Part shown: positions 1 through 8,972 of the stretch, in pieces | How positions within the stretch are numbered: the first letter of the stretch is position 1 | Layout: the number at the start of each line of letters is the position of its first letter | Assembly: GCF_000617925.1 (NCBI RefSeq) | Contig: NZ_BAMT01000004.1 | Location: 124,001-188,000 of the forward strand | Source of the DNA: Methylobacillus glycogenes JCM 2850 | GTDB lineage: Bacteria; Pseudomonadota; Gammaproteobacteria; Burkholderiales; Methylophilaceae | Length of the DNA: 64,000 bases | Direction: 5' to 3' | The notes under the pieces: generated by a model | Told to the model about the DNA's origin: nothing | Databases searched by the model: none | What the model saw: the letters and a program-made list of their open reading frames with translations, nothing else | Program-made: the position numbers and the translations under genes

Positions 1-476
1 GTTCTGCTGGCGCTGCAATAAGTTGTTGAGGAACATAAAGCCGCTGGCGCGGCCTTCCTCGTTGGTCAGCAGTTGGCGCAAATGCGGCTTGGCTTCATTC
101 AGCTGCCCGTGGTAATCAACATCTGCGTCAGGGCTTGATGCGCCTCGGCAGACTGTGGGTCCAGTTGCGACCAGAGGTTGGCGGCATCCAGTGCAGTGCG
201 GCCATCATTGCCCATCACCGCAGTTTTGGCGGCGCGCTCAGCCAGGCGTGAATCCTGGCTGGTTTTGGCAAGGTCTAGGAATAAGGAACTGGCAAGATCA
301 AACTGGCCGCGCTGGCCCGCTATCTCACCTATCAGGTATTTGTAGACGAATTCGCCGCTGAGGGAAGCTGGCGCAGGTGTATTTTCACTTTTGGCTGCGG
401 CATATGCGGCAGACCCCATGCCTAGCGTCATTATCGCGCAGGTGATGGCGATGTTCATTGTTTTGCGGATAGGCAT
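1..476 (-). CDS. TPR-repeat protein, N-terminal part, cut by window edge, frameshifted
   Basis: The product starts MPIRKTMN and has a Sec-type signal peptide (hydrophobic stretch ending near AAYAAA), so it is probably exported. It is followed by helical repeats typical of TPR proteins, for example the stretch around FDLASSLFLDLAKTSQDSRLAERAA. The open frame stops at position 99 after MLITTGS. Reading on in another frame gives QLNEAKPHLRQLLTNEEG and further residues to position 1, which continues the repeat pattern. One base therefore appears to be missing near the CCC run at about 106-108. The rest of the gene lies outside the window. The role is unknown; such proteins usually mediate protein contacts. 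Confidence 0.6.
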
Positions 477-987
477 TTTTAAGACATTCTCTTGCTAGGT
501 GGTTAATGAAATACTGGGGCTTGCTACACAAGGTTTCAATGGCTGAAGCTCGGCTTTTGCAAGCTTTTTCACATCATCTACTTATACTCTAAGCTTAGTC
601 CGTGACACTGTTGGCAAGTTCATCCATAATACAAGTCGGTATTGTGACTCGTGGTAAATGCCAGTGGCGCCTGTATTCTGACGCCGTTTGCTTGAAAAGC
701 CCCAGAGAAACCCCTAGAGAAACTTACAGTTCGACTATAGCCGTTTTAAATGCGATATATCAATACTATCTCCCGCGTTTTTTCTTGCGTCTTATCCCTT
801 TTGGTCTAGCTCGCTAAGGTGACAAACTTGACATGCGTTTGGTGTTTTCTTAACTTAGCAGGCTTTAAAACTTTGCTTGGCTATTTGGATATTTCAATTT
901 GCCCTGCAATGTTGCCCACTGGAAATTAAATAGCTGGACTGAACTCCTTCACCTTAACCCCTGATATAGATACACACCTCCCTATAT
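477..987. other. Intergenic region with no supported gene
   Basis: This 511-base spacer separates the leftward TPR gene from the rightward ABC transporter operon, so it should hold both promoters. The 71-codon frame at 602-817 has no ribosome binding site or recognisable domain and I do not accept it. A short imperfect tandem duplication (CCAGAGAAACCC, then CTAGAGAAACTT) lies at about 702-725. I see nothing else that can be defended. Confidence 0.5.
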
Positions 988-1923
988 ATGACGACTATTA
1001 CCGTAGAGGCATCAGAGTTAACCCGCAAGTATGGTGGTCGAGCAGCGGTCAACGATGTCAGTTTTACCTTGAACAAGGGCGAAGTGCTCGGGTTTTTAGG
1101 CCCTAACGGTGCGGGTAAATCCACCACCATGAAAATGCTGACAGGCAACCTGGCCCCCAGCAACGGTTCGGTAAAGATTTGCGGCATCGATATGATGGAG
1201 CACCCCAAGGATGCCAAGGCCTTGATCGGTTATCTGCCTGAGCAGCCGCCTTTGTATCGCGAACTCACAGTAGACGAATTCCTCACCATTGCAGCGCGCC
1301 TGCACCGCGTCAGCCGCCAGCACATCAAAAAGGCTGTGGATATCGCCAAGCAGCGCTGTGGCCTGACGGAAATGGGTAAACGCCTGATAGAAAACCTTTC
1401 CAAGGGTTATCAGCAGCGCGTTGGCATTGCCCAGGCCATCATTCACAACCCCATGGTGGTGATTCTCGATGAACCTACCGTAGGTCTGGACCCGATCCAG
1501 ATTCGTGATATCCGCGCACTGATCAAGGAATTGGGCGGTGAGCATAGCGTCATTCTCTCCACGCATATATTGCCGGAAGTGGAAATGGTCTGTGATAGGG
1601 TACAAATCATCCACAAGGGCAGCCTGGTGTTCAATGGTGATATTGACGTGCTGAAGCAGCAACGTCATGGCAACCGCCTGCTGCTGGGCCTGCATCATGC
1701 ACCTGCACATGAGACATTGCTGGCTATCCCGGGCGTGGAGCGTATAGAAGCCGTGGATGGCAAGTTGCTGCGCATACACCATACGCCAGGGGCTGCTCCG
1801 GCCGAGGCTTTGGTGCAGGCTGCAGTGAATCAGAACTGGGGGCTGTTCCAGATCAACCCCGACCAGACGTCGCTGGAGGAAGTCTTTGTCCAGCTCACAT
1901 TCCAGGAACCTGCTGCTGCCTGA
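988..1923 (+). CDS. ABC transporter ATP-binding protein (GldA-like)
   Basis: This 311-aa ATPase powers an ABC-2 type exporter encoded by the next genes. Walker A is GPNGAGKST at residues 38-46, the signature is LSKGYQQRVG and Walker B is VVILDEPTVGLDP, followed by a switch histidine in STHILPE. The C-terminal 90 residues form the accessory domain usual for drug or polysaccharide-type exporters. It is followed by a permease (30-base gap), a GldG-like protein and a DUF4340 protein, the same order as gliding-type gldA-gldF-gldG systems found widely in non-gliding proteobacteria. The substrate is unknown. No clear Shine-Dalgarno sequence precedes this ATG, but the first codons match the family N-terminus. 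Confidence 0.85.
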   Translation: MTTITVEASELTRKYGGRAAVNDVSFTLNKGEVLGFLGPNGAGKSTTMKMLTGNLAPSNGSVKICGIDMMEHPKDAKALIGYLPEQPPLYRELTVDEFLTIAARLHRVSRQHIKKAVDIAKQRCGLTEMGKRLIENLSKGYQQRVGIAQAIIHNPMVVILDEPTVGLDPIQIRDIRALIKELGGEHSVILSTHILPEVEMVCDRVQIIHKGSLVFNGDIDVLKQQRHGNRLLLGLHHAPAHETLLAIPGVERIEAVDGKLLRIHHTPGAAPAEALVQAAVNQNWGLFQINPDQTSLEEVFVQLTFQEPAAA

Positions 1924-1953
1924 TAGGCGACAGTATTGCGCTAGGTACTCCCC

Positions 1954-2700
1954 ATGATTGTTAATATCGCCAGAAAAGAATTGAAGGGCTTGTTCTCCTC
2001 GCCCATGGGCTGGGTTGTGTTGGCCCTGCTGCAATTCGTCTTTGCTACTTTCTTTGTAATGGGTGTGGATCAGTATTTTCTGACCATGTCCGGCTCTATG
2101 CGCCCTGATCAACGCATAGGCGTAACCGAGTTTGTCGGTGGCAATGTCTTCGGCATTGCGCCCTTCATCATGCTGTTTGCGGTGCCATTGCTCTCCATGC
2201 GCCTGATCAGTGAAGAGCGTAGGCAGCAGACCCTGCCTTTCCTGTTTAGTGCGCCTTTGTCGCTGACAGAGATTGTGCTGGGCAAGTTCTTGGGCTTGCT
2301 GGCTTTCCTCAGCATCTCGGTCGCCTTTATTGGTGCCATGGTGTTGTCACTCAATCTCTGGGCAGATATCGATATCGGCTTTGCCTTGTCCAACCTGTTG
2401 GGCTTGTGGCTGCTGCTGGCCAGTTACTGTGCCTTGGGGACTTATGTCTCCAGCACCACGCAACAGCCTGTGGTGGCGGCCATCATCACCTTTGTGGTGT
2501 TGCTGGCCTTGCAACTGATTGAGTACTTCCTCGCGGGTGACCCCAGCAATACCGTGGCCAAGTTATCCCTGATGCGGCATATGGAGCCTTTCTCACGCGG
2601 CCTGCTGGATACGCGTGACCTGGCTTACTTCCTGCTGTTCATCATTACTTTCCTTACCCTGACCATCCGTAGGCTGGATGCAGATCGCTTGCGTGGCTGA
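1954..2700 (+). CDS. ABC-2 type permease (GldF-like)
   Basis: This 248-aa integral membrane protein has about six hydrophobic segments, beginning at residue 17 (WVVLALLQFVFATFFV). It is the membrane partner of the ATPase encoded just upstream and of the GldG-like protein 12 bases downstream. The N-terminus (MIVNIARKELKGLFSSPMGW) is the typical amphipathic start of this permease family, in which an ARKE-x-K-x-F-x-SP motif precedes the first transmembrane helix. The transported substrate cannot be read from the sequence. Annotation as a GldF-type permease rests on family resemblance and gene order. Confidence 0.85.
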   Translation: MIVNIARKELKGLFSSPMGWVVLALLQFVFATFFVMGVDQYFLTMSGSMRPDQRIGVTEFVGGNVFGIAPFIMLFAVPLLSMRLISEERRQQTLPFLFSAPLSLTEIVLGKFLGLLAFLSISVAFIGAMVLSLNLWADIDIGFALSNLLGLWLLLASYCALGTYVSSTTQQPVVAAIITFVVLLALQLIEYFLAGDPSNTVAKLSLMRHMEPFSRGLLDTRDLAYFLLFIITFLTLTIRRLDADRLRG

Positions 2701-2712
2701 GTTAGAGACGCT

Positions 2713-4086
2713 ATGAAAACCAATCGTAAATTACGTTTCCAGCTGTTCGTACAAAACAGCTTCTTTGTGGTCTTGTTCCTGGTGCTGGTGTTCCTGTTGG
2801 GCTTTTTGTCCTATCAGTACCATGCCAGCCGTGATGTTACCCAGGGTGGGCGCAATACCTTGACCGAGGGCAGTGCCAATGTCCTCAAGCAAATGCAAGG
2901 GCCTATCAATATCACCGCCTATGTGGTCAAGGACAATGACACGCGCAAGTACATCAACAAGTTTGTTGAGCGTTATCAGCGCGTCAAGCCTGACATTAGC
3001 TTGAGCTTTGTCAGCCCGACCGAAGAACCCAAGGCCACGCAGGAAGCCGGGGTCAAGGCCGAGATTGAGCTGGTGGTCGAGTACAACAAGCGCTCTGAGC
3101 ACATTATTCCGCCACAGGCTTTCATTGAGCAGGATATGACCAATCTCTTGGTGCGTTTGTCGCGCACCAACCAGAACGCCATCATGTTCCTTGATGGTCA
3201 CGGTGAGCGCAGCCTGATAGGCATCAAGAATCACGATATCGGCGATTTCGGCAAGCACCTGGAAAACAAGGGCTTCAAGCTGGCTAATCCTGATTTGCTG
3301 ATTGCACAGGCCGTGCCCAACAATGGCGCCATGCTGGTGATTGCCAGCCCACAGGTTGATGTGACCGAAGTGGAAGTCAAAAAGATACGTGACTACCTAG
3401 ATGCGGGTGGCAACCTGCTGTGGCTGATTGATGATGAAACCAATCTGCATGGTCTGCAGCCGATTGCCGAATATCTGGGCATACAATTAACACCAGGCAT
3501 GGTGGTGGACTTGTCCGCCAAGCGCTACGGTGCTGATGCCAAGGTGGCGTTTGCCAACCAGTATGGCGAGCATGCCATCACCAAGAATTTCATGTTGCGC
3601 ACCTTGTTCCCCGAGGCACGCATGGTGCATGCCGAAGGCTCTTATGACAATGGCTGGAAGGTTTCCAACCTGGTAGAAGTGGCACCCAACGGCTGGCTGG
3701 AAACTGGCAAGGTTGATGACAATGTCAGCTTTGATAACAAGAAAGACTTGCCTGGTCCTATCAATATCGCCGTTGCGCTGGATCGCAAATATGGCGACAA
3801 GGGTCAGCGCGTAGTGGTCGTCGGTAACGGCAACTTCCTTTCCAATACCTTCCTCAACAATGGCGGCAACCTCGATCTGGGCGTGAATATCGTTAACTGG
3901 CTGGCAGGCGATGACAAACTCATCACCATACAGCCCAAGCCGCTCAAGGACGTCAATATCCAGATTCCAGGCCAGGGTTGGGCTAGCCTGCTGGCGCAAT
4001 TTGTCTTCCTCGGCTTTAGCCGTGTGTTGCCGGTAGCGTTGATCGTGATTGGTATGGTGATCTGGTGGAGGCGTCGCAAGGCATGA
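2713..4086 (+). CDS. GldG-like ABC auxiliary protein
   Basis: This 457-aa protein has one membrane helix near the N-terminus (about residues 12-32), a long periplasmic domain of the ABC_transp_aux/GldG type and a second helix close to the C-terminus ending in WWRRRKA. The motif IMFLDGHGERSL and a DYLDAGGNLLWLIDDE segment are typical of this family, whose fold resembles ThuA/glutamine amidotransferase-like domains. It is expected to form part of the exporter with the two preceding genes. Its stop codon overlaps the start of the following DUF4340 gene (ATGA), which implies translational coupling. Confidence 0.82.
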   Translation: MKTNRKLRFQLFVQNSFFVVLFLVLVFLLGFLSYQYHASRDVTQGGRNTLTEGSANVLKQMQGPINITAYVVKDNDTRKYINKFVERYQRVKPDISLSFVSPTEEPKATQEAGVKAEIELVVEYNKRSEHIIPPQAFIEQDMTNLLVRLSRTNQNAIMFLDGHGERSLIGIKNHDIGDFGKHLENKGFKLANPDLLIAQAVPNNGAMLVIASPQVDVTEVEVKKIRDYLDAGGNLLWLIDDETNLHGLQPIAEYLGIQLTPGMVVDLSAKRYGADAKVAFANQYGEHAITKNFMLRTLFPEARMVHAEGSYDNGWKVSNLVEVAPNGWLETGKVDDNVSFDNKKDLPGPINIAVALDRKYGDKGQRVVVVGNGNFLSNTFLNNGGNLDLGVNIVNWLAGDDKLITIQPKPLKDVNIQIPGQGWASLLAQFVFLGFSRVLPVALIVIGMVIWWRRRKA

Positions 4087-4968
4087 AGTCCAGATGGCTA
4101 GTTAACCTGTTATTGCTGCTGATTGTTGCAGGGATTGTCAGCTTTATTTATCTCAGGCCGCCAGAGCAGGATGATTCTCGCCCTGTGCATGAAATCTCCA
4201 CGCTCAAGCTGGCTGAGTTCAAGCACCTCAGCATAGAGTTTCCTGCCAAGGCGCCTGTAGTGTTTGAGAAGCGCGATGATTTCTGGTATTTGGTGCAGCC
4301 CTATGCGGCGCGTGCGGATCAGATGACGGTGCAGCGCATCGTCTCCATCGTCGCTGCCAAGACCATGGATAAATTCCCTGCCGATGATGCGCGTTTTGGC
4401 ATTGATAACCCCAGGCTCAAGCTCAGGCTCAATGATGAGGTATTCACCTTTGGTATTTACAACCCAGTGACCTCTGAGCAATACGTAGCTTATAAGGACA
4501 GCGTCTACCTGCTGCCCGGCACCTATTCTGAGACTGCCGGCTACGCAGATTGTTGAATTGCTGGATAAAAACCCGCTCAAGCCTATTGAGCAGTCGCAGA
4601 TTGCTGGTTTTGATTTCTCGCGTCTGGAACAGTGGGAAGAGGTACGTTTGCAGGTCAGCCAGAATGAGAAGCAGCAGTGGCAGGTTTCTGTGGCCAATGC
4701 CAAGCCCAATCAGGCTGAGTTCAATGAATGGTTTGATACCTATTGGACCAAGATACGCGCAGCCTCGGTCGAGCCTTATACGCCTGATCGCAAGGCCAGC
4801 TACCCATCATTCACGGTCAAGCTCAAGGATGGCAAGCAAGTGGTGTTTGACAAGCTGCAAGAATCGCCAGACATGATCCTGGGACGCCCGGATGAGGGCA
4901 TGCAGTATCACTTCCCTTCCGATGTGGGCTTCACCATGCTGAATCCGCCCATAGGGTTGAGCAAGTAA
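4083..4968 (+). CDS. DUF4340 family protein, apparent frameshift
   Basis: The protein begins MKSRWLVNLLLLLIVAG, a signal anchor, and continues as a DUF4340 periplasmic protein commonly encoded after gldG-like genes. The first frame ends at 4556 after YSETAGYADC. The family continues in another frame as ATQIVELLDKNPLKPIEQS through to 4968. One extra base near 4538-4542 (GCCGGCT) explains the break; removing it gives about 294 aa. I treat this as one gene with a probable sequence error. Its start overlaps the stop of the upstream gene. Function is unknown; it is inferred to be an accessory subunit of the exporter. Confidence 0.72.
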
Positions 4969-5011
4969 ACGTCAGGCCCAGAGCCATGACGCCAGCTTAT
5001 GCTTAAACTCC

Positions 5012-5830
5012 ATGCCTGAATTACCAGAAGTAGAGGTGACCCGGCGCGGCCTTATGCCGCTGCTGGGTGCCGAAGTCTCAGAGGTCATCATCCGCCAGCC
5101 AGCCTTGCGCTGGCCTATTCCCGCGCAATTACCCGGTCTGTTGCAAGGCCAGCGCCTGCTTGGCTTAAGCCGCCGTGGCAAATACATTGTTGCTGACTTT
5201 GAGCCTGGCAGCCTGATTCTGCATCTGGGCATGTCAGGCAGGCTTTGCCTGCTGGAGCGTGACCAGCCTGCGGAAAAGCACGATCACTTCGACCTGCATT
5301 TCAAGGATGGCCGTGTGATGCGCCTACGTGACCCGCGGCGCTTTGGTGCCGTGCTCTGGGCGGGGCAACAGCCAGAGCAGCATGTGTTGCTCAAGGTGCT
5401 GGGGCCAGAGCCACTGGATGATAGTTTCACGGGCGAAATGCTGTATCAGGCCATACGCACGCGTAGTTCCCCCATCAAAACCGTGATCATGGATAGTCAC
5501 CTAGTGGTGGGCGTTGGCAATATTTACGCCAGTGAATCCTTGTTCCGTGCCGCCATACACCCGCAAACCCCGGCCCGTAGCTTGAGCCTGGCGCAATGCC
5601 AGCGTTTGGTGGCGGAAATCAAGGCTACCTTGCAAGCCGCATTGCAGGCAGGGGGCAGCAGTCTGCGCGATTTCTTTGGTGCTGATGGCAATCCTGGTTA
5701 TTTTCAACAGACCTATTTTGTTTATGGCCGTGATGGTGAAGCCTGCAGGCAATGCGGCAGCGCCATCCTCAATCTGCGCCTGGGCCAGCGTTCTACTTTC
5801 TATTGTCCTTTCTGCCAGCCAGCTAACTAA
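5012..5830 (+). CDS. mutM: Formamidopyrimidine-DNA glycosylase (Fpg/MutM)
   Basis: This 272-aa enzyme excises 8-oxoguanine and other oxidised purines and cleaves the abasic site. The N-terminus MPELPEVEVTRRGL holds the catalytic proline (P2, after Met removal) and E3. The DNA-binding helix-two-turns-helix region (VGVGNIYASESLFRAAIHP) is present. A C-terminal four-cysteine zinc finger runs from CRQC to CPFC. Length is normal for the family. It follows the ABC exporter genes by about 40 bases and could be read through from them. It is complete and unambiguous. Confidence 0.97.
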   Translation: MPELPEVEVTRRGLMPLLGAEVSEVIIRQPALRWPIPAQLPGLLQGQRLLGLSRRGKYIVADFEPGSLILHLGMSGRLCLLERDQPAEKHDHFDLHFKDGRVMRLRDPRRFGAVLWAGQQPEQHVLLKVLGPEPLDDSFTGEMLYQAIRTRSSPIKTVIMDSHLVVGVGNIYASESLFRAAIHPQTPARSLSLAQCQRLVAEIKATLQAALQAGGSSLRDFFGADGNPGYFQQTYFVYGRDGEACRQCGSAILNLRLGQRSTFYCPFCQPAN

Positions 5831-6197
5831 ACTTTCTCAGCTGGTCGGGGCGGGAAAAATTCCCTATTGGCGCTTCAATACTGCCTTTATGCTGTATGCA
5901 GCCCCTGTGCCTGCTTTATGACAATCTTGGTGAGCAGAGCCCCGGGGAATATTTACCAGATAGTCCAGTTTTAGGCATAAGCCGCTGTAAATACCTGTTC
6001 GTATCCAGGCTGATTTCACGCCATGTCTCCAATTTCAACTGTTGCTAGGCAAGCAGGCATGCGCCCCCTCACAAAACCACACCCATTTCAGGGTTGCAGA
6101 AATCAATAGTCCTAGGCATACTGATCATATACAGACCTGTATATGATTTATGTCGGTCTATCCCACTAATATTCGTCTACAAAATTTAGGAAAAGCT
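5831..6197. other. Intergenic region upstream of the mxa operon
   Basis: The spacer of about 370 bases between mutM and mxaR holds no gene I can support. Its last part contains a perfect inverted repeat, listed separately, and it must carry the promoter of the mxaRSACKL operon. No terminator hairpin with a T-run is obvious after mutM. Confidence 0.5.
6124..6147. promoter_or_regulatory. Perfect 11-bp inverted repeat, candidate operator for the mxa operon
   Basis: The arms ATCATATACAG and CTGTATATGAT flank a two-base centre (AC) and match at all 11 positions. The element ends 50 bases before the chosen mxaR start, where a repressor or activator of the operon could bind. There is no T-run, so it is not a terminator. 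The cognate regulator is unknown. Confidence 0.55.
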
Positions 6198-7229
6198 ATG
6201 GCAAGTGCAGCTAACGATGGTCAACTGGCCGATTGGAGAAGCCGGGCGCTCAAGCTCGAGCAAGAAGTCAAAAGCGTGATCGTCGGCCAGGATGCCGCCA
6301 TACGCCTGATTAATATTGCGATTTTTGCCCGAGGCCATGTCATGCTCGAGGGCGGGGTAGGTGTGGGCAAGACCACGCTGTTGCAATCGGTGGCACGCGG
6401 CATAGGCGGTGCCTATGAGCGTATCGAGGGTACGGTGGACCTGATGCCTAATGATCTGGTTTACCACACCTTCCTTGGCCCGGATGGCCGCCCGCAGATT
6501 GATGAAGGCCCTTTGCTGCGCGCGGGGGAAAACCTTTCGGTATTCTTCTTCAACGAAATCAACCGTGCCAGGCCACAAGTGCATGCGCTCATGCTGCGCG
6601 TGATGGCGGAGCGCAATCTGCATGCCTTCAAGCGTGAATATCGCTTGCCGCATATGATTGTTTTTGCTGACCGCAATCAGGTGGAGAAAAACGAGACTTT
6701 TGAAATTCCTTCAGCAGCGCGTGACCGCTTCATGATGGAAATCCCCATCAATATCCCTGAAGACAAAGCCCTGCGTAAATCGCTGGTGTTTGACACCCGC
6801 TTCCAGCATGCCGAAAAACTCACGCATACCGTGGAATCCGGCCTGCTGCCGTTTGATCAGCTCAATGATTTCTCCGACCTGATACAGCAACACGTGCAGT
6901 CCTCGACCGCGATTGAGGATTACGTCATCGAGCTATGGTCTGCCACGCAAAAGCCACAAGATTTTGGCATCACGCTGGAAGGCGTGGATATGCAACGCCT
7001 GATCATGGCCGGGGCCAGCCCACGCGGCATGGGCATGCTGCTCAAGGCAGCGCGGGTGCATGCCTGGCTGATGGAGCGTGATTTTGTTTATCCCGAGGAT
7101 ATACACGCGGTGTTCCATGAAGTTATTGCCCACCGTCTGGTGTTCAACTCCATGTATGAAAGCCGCCGCACGCTGCTGGCGCGCGAGTTGACCGCCAAGA
7201 TTCTACAGACTGTGGCTGTGCCTGCTTAA
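6198..7229 (+). CDS. mxaR: MoxR-type AAA+ ATPase, methanol dehydrogenase maturation protein MxaR
   Basis: This 343-aa MoxR ATPase has Walker A (GGVGVGKTT, residues 52-60), Walker B (FFFNEINRA) and a sensor region (ADRNQVEKNETFEIP). The next five genes are a DUF58 protein, an MxaA-like protein, two von Willebrand A proteins and a TPR-like protein, which is the R-S-A-C-K-L order of the mxa cluster needed to mature PQQ/calcium methanol dehydrogenase. I chose the ATG at 6198 rather than the in-frame ATG at 6150 because an AGGAAAAG ribosome binding site sits just before it and MoxR homology begins shortly after. The MDH structural genes mxaF, mxaJ, mxaG and mxaI are absent from the window. Confidence 0.83.
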   Translation: MASAANDGQLADWRSRALKLEQEVKSVIVGQDAAIRLINIAIFARGHVMLEGGVGVGKTTLLQSVARGIGGAYERIEGTVDLMPNDLVYHTFLGPDGRPQIDEGPLLRAGENLSVFFFNEINRARPQVHALMLRVMAERNLHAFKREYRLPHMIVFADRNQVEKNETFEIPSAARDRFMMEIPINIPEDKALRKSLVFDTRFQHAEKLTHTVESGLLPFDQLNDFSDLIQQHVQSSTAIEDYVIELWSATQKPQDFGITLEGVDMQRLIMAGASPRGMGMLLKAARVHAWLMERDFVYPEDIHAVFHEVIAHRLVFNSMYESRRTLLARELTAKILQTVAVPA

Positions 7230-7232
7230 GTC

Positions 7233-8094
7233 ATGATTCCTGACTACATCAAGCCGTTTGCCTACCAGATACCCTGGAAGTCCTCCAGTGTGCACTCGGG
7301 GGATCACCTGGGCATACAACGCGGTCTGGGCTTTGAGTACAAGGGCAACACCTCGCTGGTGGATTACCCCGACCTGCGGCGCATGGATTTGCGCCAGACC
7401 CTGCGCGATCCTTACGAGCAGGTGCAGGTGCGCTTGTTCAATCATGACTCCATCACCGGTCTATGCCTTGTGTGATCTCTCCAGCTCCATGCAATATCGC
7501 GGCGCGCGCCGCAAAATGGAACTGGTGCAGGAAGTGGCTGCCTCGGTGGCGTACTCCGTCTCTGGCGAGAATGATGTGTTTGGCCTGATAGGCTATGACC
7601 AGCATGTGCTGGATGATTTTGTGCTGCCCTTGAGCTATCAGGTGCATGAGGCGCTGGAACGCATTAGCGCTTTTACCGATATAGAAACTTTAGGCCGTGG
7701 CTCCAATGGCGTGCTTGAAGCGGCACCTTACTTGAGTCAAAACCGTGGCCTGGTGTTCTGGATCTCGGATTTTCACCAGCCATTCGATACCATCATTCAG
7801 GCCATGAATATGTTTTCCCAGCATCAGGTAGTGCCTATCGTGCTGTGGGAGGAAGAAGAATATCGCCGTCTGCCGCGCTTTGGTCTGGGCACCATGCTGG
7901 ACCCGGAAACTGGCCATGACCGTACCATCTTCTTCCGTGATTCTATACGTGAGAAATTCATCGCCGCCTTTGAACAGCGCAGGCTGGCGCTGGAAGACCT
8001 GTTTCTGGCTTTTGATAGTCCGCCACACTTTATCAGCGGCAGCTTTGATGCCGAAGCCATGACCCATTACTTTGAAAAATACATGACAGCATGA
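7233..8094 (+). CDS. mxaS: DUF58 protein MxaS, apparent frameshift
   Basis: DUF58 proteins are partners of MoxR ATPases and carry a degenerate von Willebrand A domain. The first frame (MIPDYIKPFAYQIPW to FNHDSITGL) ends at 7475. The body of the domain continues in another frame as PVYALCDLSSSMQYRGARRKMELVQ to 8094, where DLSSS is the metal-site motif. An extra base (or two missing) near 7453-7458 explains the split; repaired length is about 286 aa. It starts 3 bases after mxaR and its stop overlaps the start of mxaA, so it lies in a tightly coupled operon. The frameshift is probably a sequence error because both halves are well conserved. Confidence 0.75.
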
Positions 8095-8972
8095 AAAAAG
8101 CCCTGATCGTAAGTCTATGCCTGTGGGCCAGTACGCTGGCAAATGCGGCACCCGCCACTCTGGTTTCATTGCAGAATCCCCGTGCCAGTACTGGCATAGA
8201 GATAGGCGATGTCTTGCAGCGCTCCCTGGTGATTGAATCCGAGACCCCCTATGAATTGCCGGGTTCTGCCCTGCCTATCAAGGGCGCGCGTATCGATGGG
8301 GTGGAGCTGGTGAATATTGCCGTCAAGGGTGATAAGCACGGCAAGGGCCATAGGTATGAGATTACTCTGACCTATCAGGTATTTCAGGGCGGGGCTAAGC
8401 CACTGGTGATGCGCTTGCCGCAAACCACACTGGCCCTGACTGGCGGTAGTGAAGCTGCCAATATCACCGTGCCAGCCTGGCATTTCTGGTATTCGCCGCT
8501 GGTGGTGGGGGATATCCATACCGCGCGCAGTAATTTGCAACCACAGATCAAGCCTGCGCTTTTGCCAGAAGCCACCAGCAGTGCGCGGCTAAGCGTTGCG
8601 GTGGCAGTGCTGGTATTGGGGCTGATAGGCCTGCTCTATATCAATGCCGAGCGGCGTTGGCTACCCTGGATGGGGGGGCATTTTGCCCAGGCTTACCGTC
8701 AGTTGCGCAAGGCCAAGACGCAAGGCCAGGCGCTTAATATTGTGCATCAGGCGTTTAACCGTGTTTATGGTCAAACCTTGTTCAGACCGCAGTTAGCCGA
8801 GTTTTTGGCTGCGCATCCACAATATCAAAGCCATGCAGCCGCAATAGAGGCTTTCTTTGCGCGTTCGGAATCACTGTTATTCACGCGGGAGCAAAGTGAT
8901 CTGCCTGCGCTGATCAAGGATTTGCAGCAATTGAGCCGCCAACTGCGTGATGCGGAACGGAGAGTAGCATGA
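8091..8972 (+). CDS. mxaA: MxaA-like methanol dehydrogenase maturation protein
   Basis: This 293-aa protein has an N-terminal signal peptide (MKKALIVSLCLWASTLANAAP), a periplasmic domain and one transmembrane helix at about residues 165-183 (LSVAVAVLVLGLIGLLYI), then a cytoplasmic tail. This is the MxaA architecture. MxaA is implicated in calcium insertion or assembly of methanol dehydrogenase. The assignment rests mainly on position between mxaS and mxaC in the conserved operon and on topology, because MxaA sequences diverge strongly. Start and stop overlap both neighbours by four bases. Confidence 0.75.
   Translation: MKKALIVSLCLWASTLANAAPATLVSLQNPRASTGIEIGDVLQRSLVIESETPYELPGSALPIKGARIDGVELVNIAVKGDKHGKGHRYEITLTYQVFQGGAKPLVMRLPQTTLALTGGSEAANITVPAWHFWYSPLVVGDIHTARSNLQPQIKPALLPEATSSARLSVAVAVLVLGLIGLLYINAERRWLPWMGGHFAQAYRQLRKAKTQGQALNIVHQAFNRVYGQTLFRPQLAEFLAAHPQYQSHAAAIEAFFARSESLLFTREQSDLPALIKDLQQLSRQLRDAERRVA

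Noticed and set aside
602-817. 71-codon frame upstream of the ABC operon
   Set aside because: No ribosome binding site, no domain, and codon use unlike neighbouring genes.
1096-2112. 338-codon frame on the minus strand
   Set aside because: It lies entirely antisense to the ABC ATPase and permease genes, which have clear motifs; it shows no domain of its own and is explained by the high G+C content of the opposite strand.
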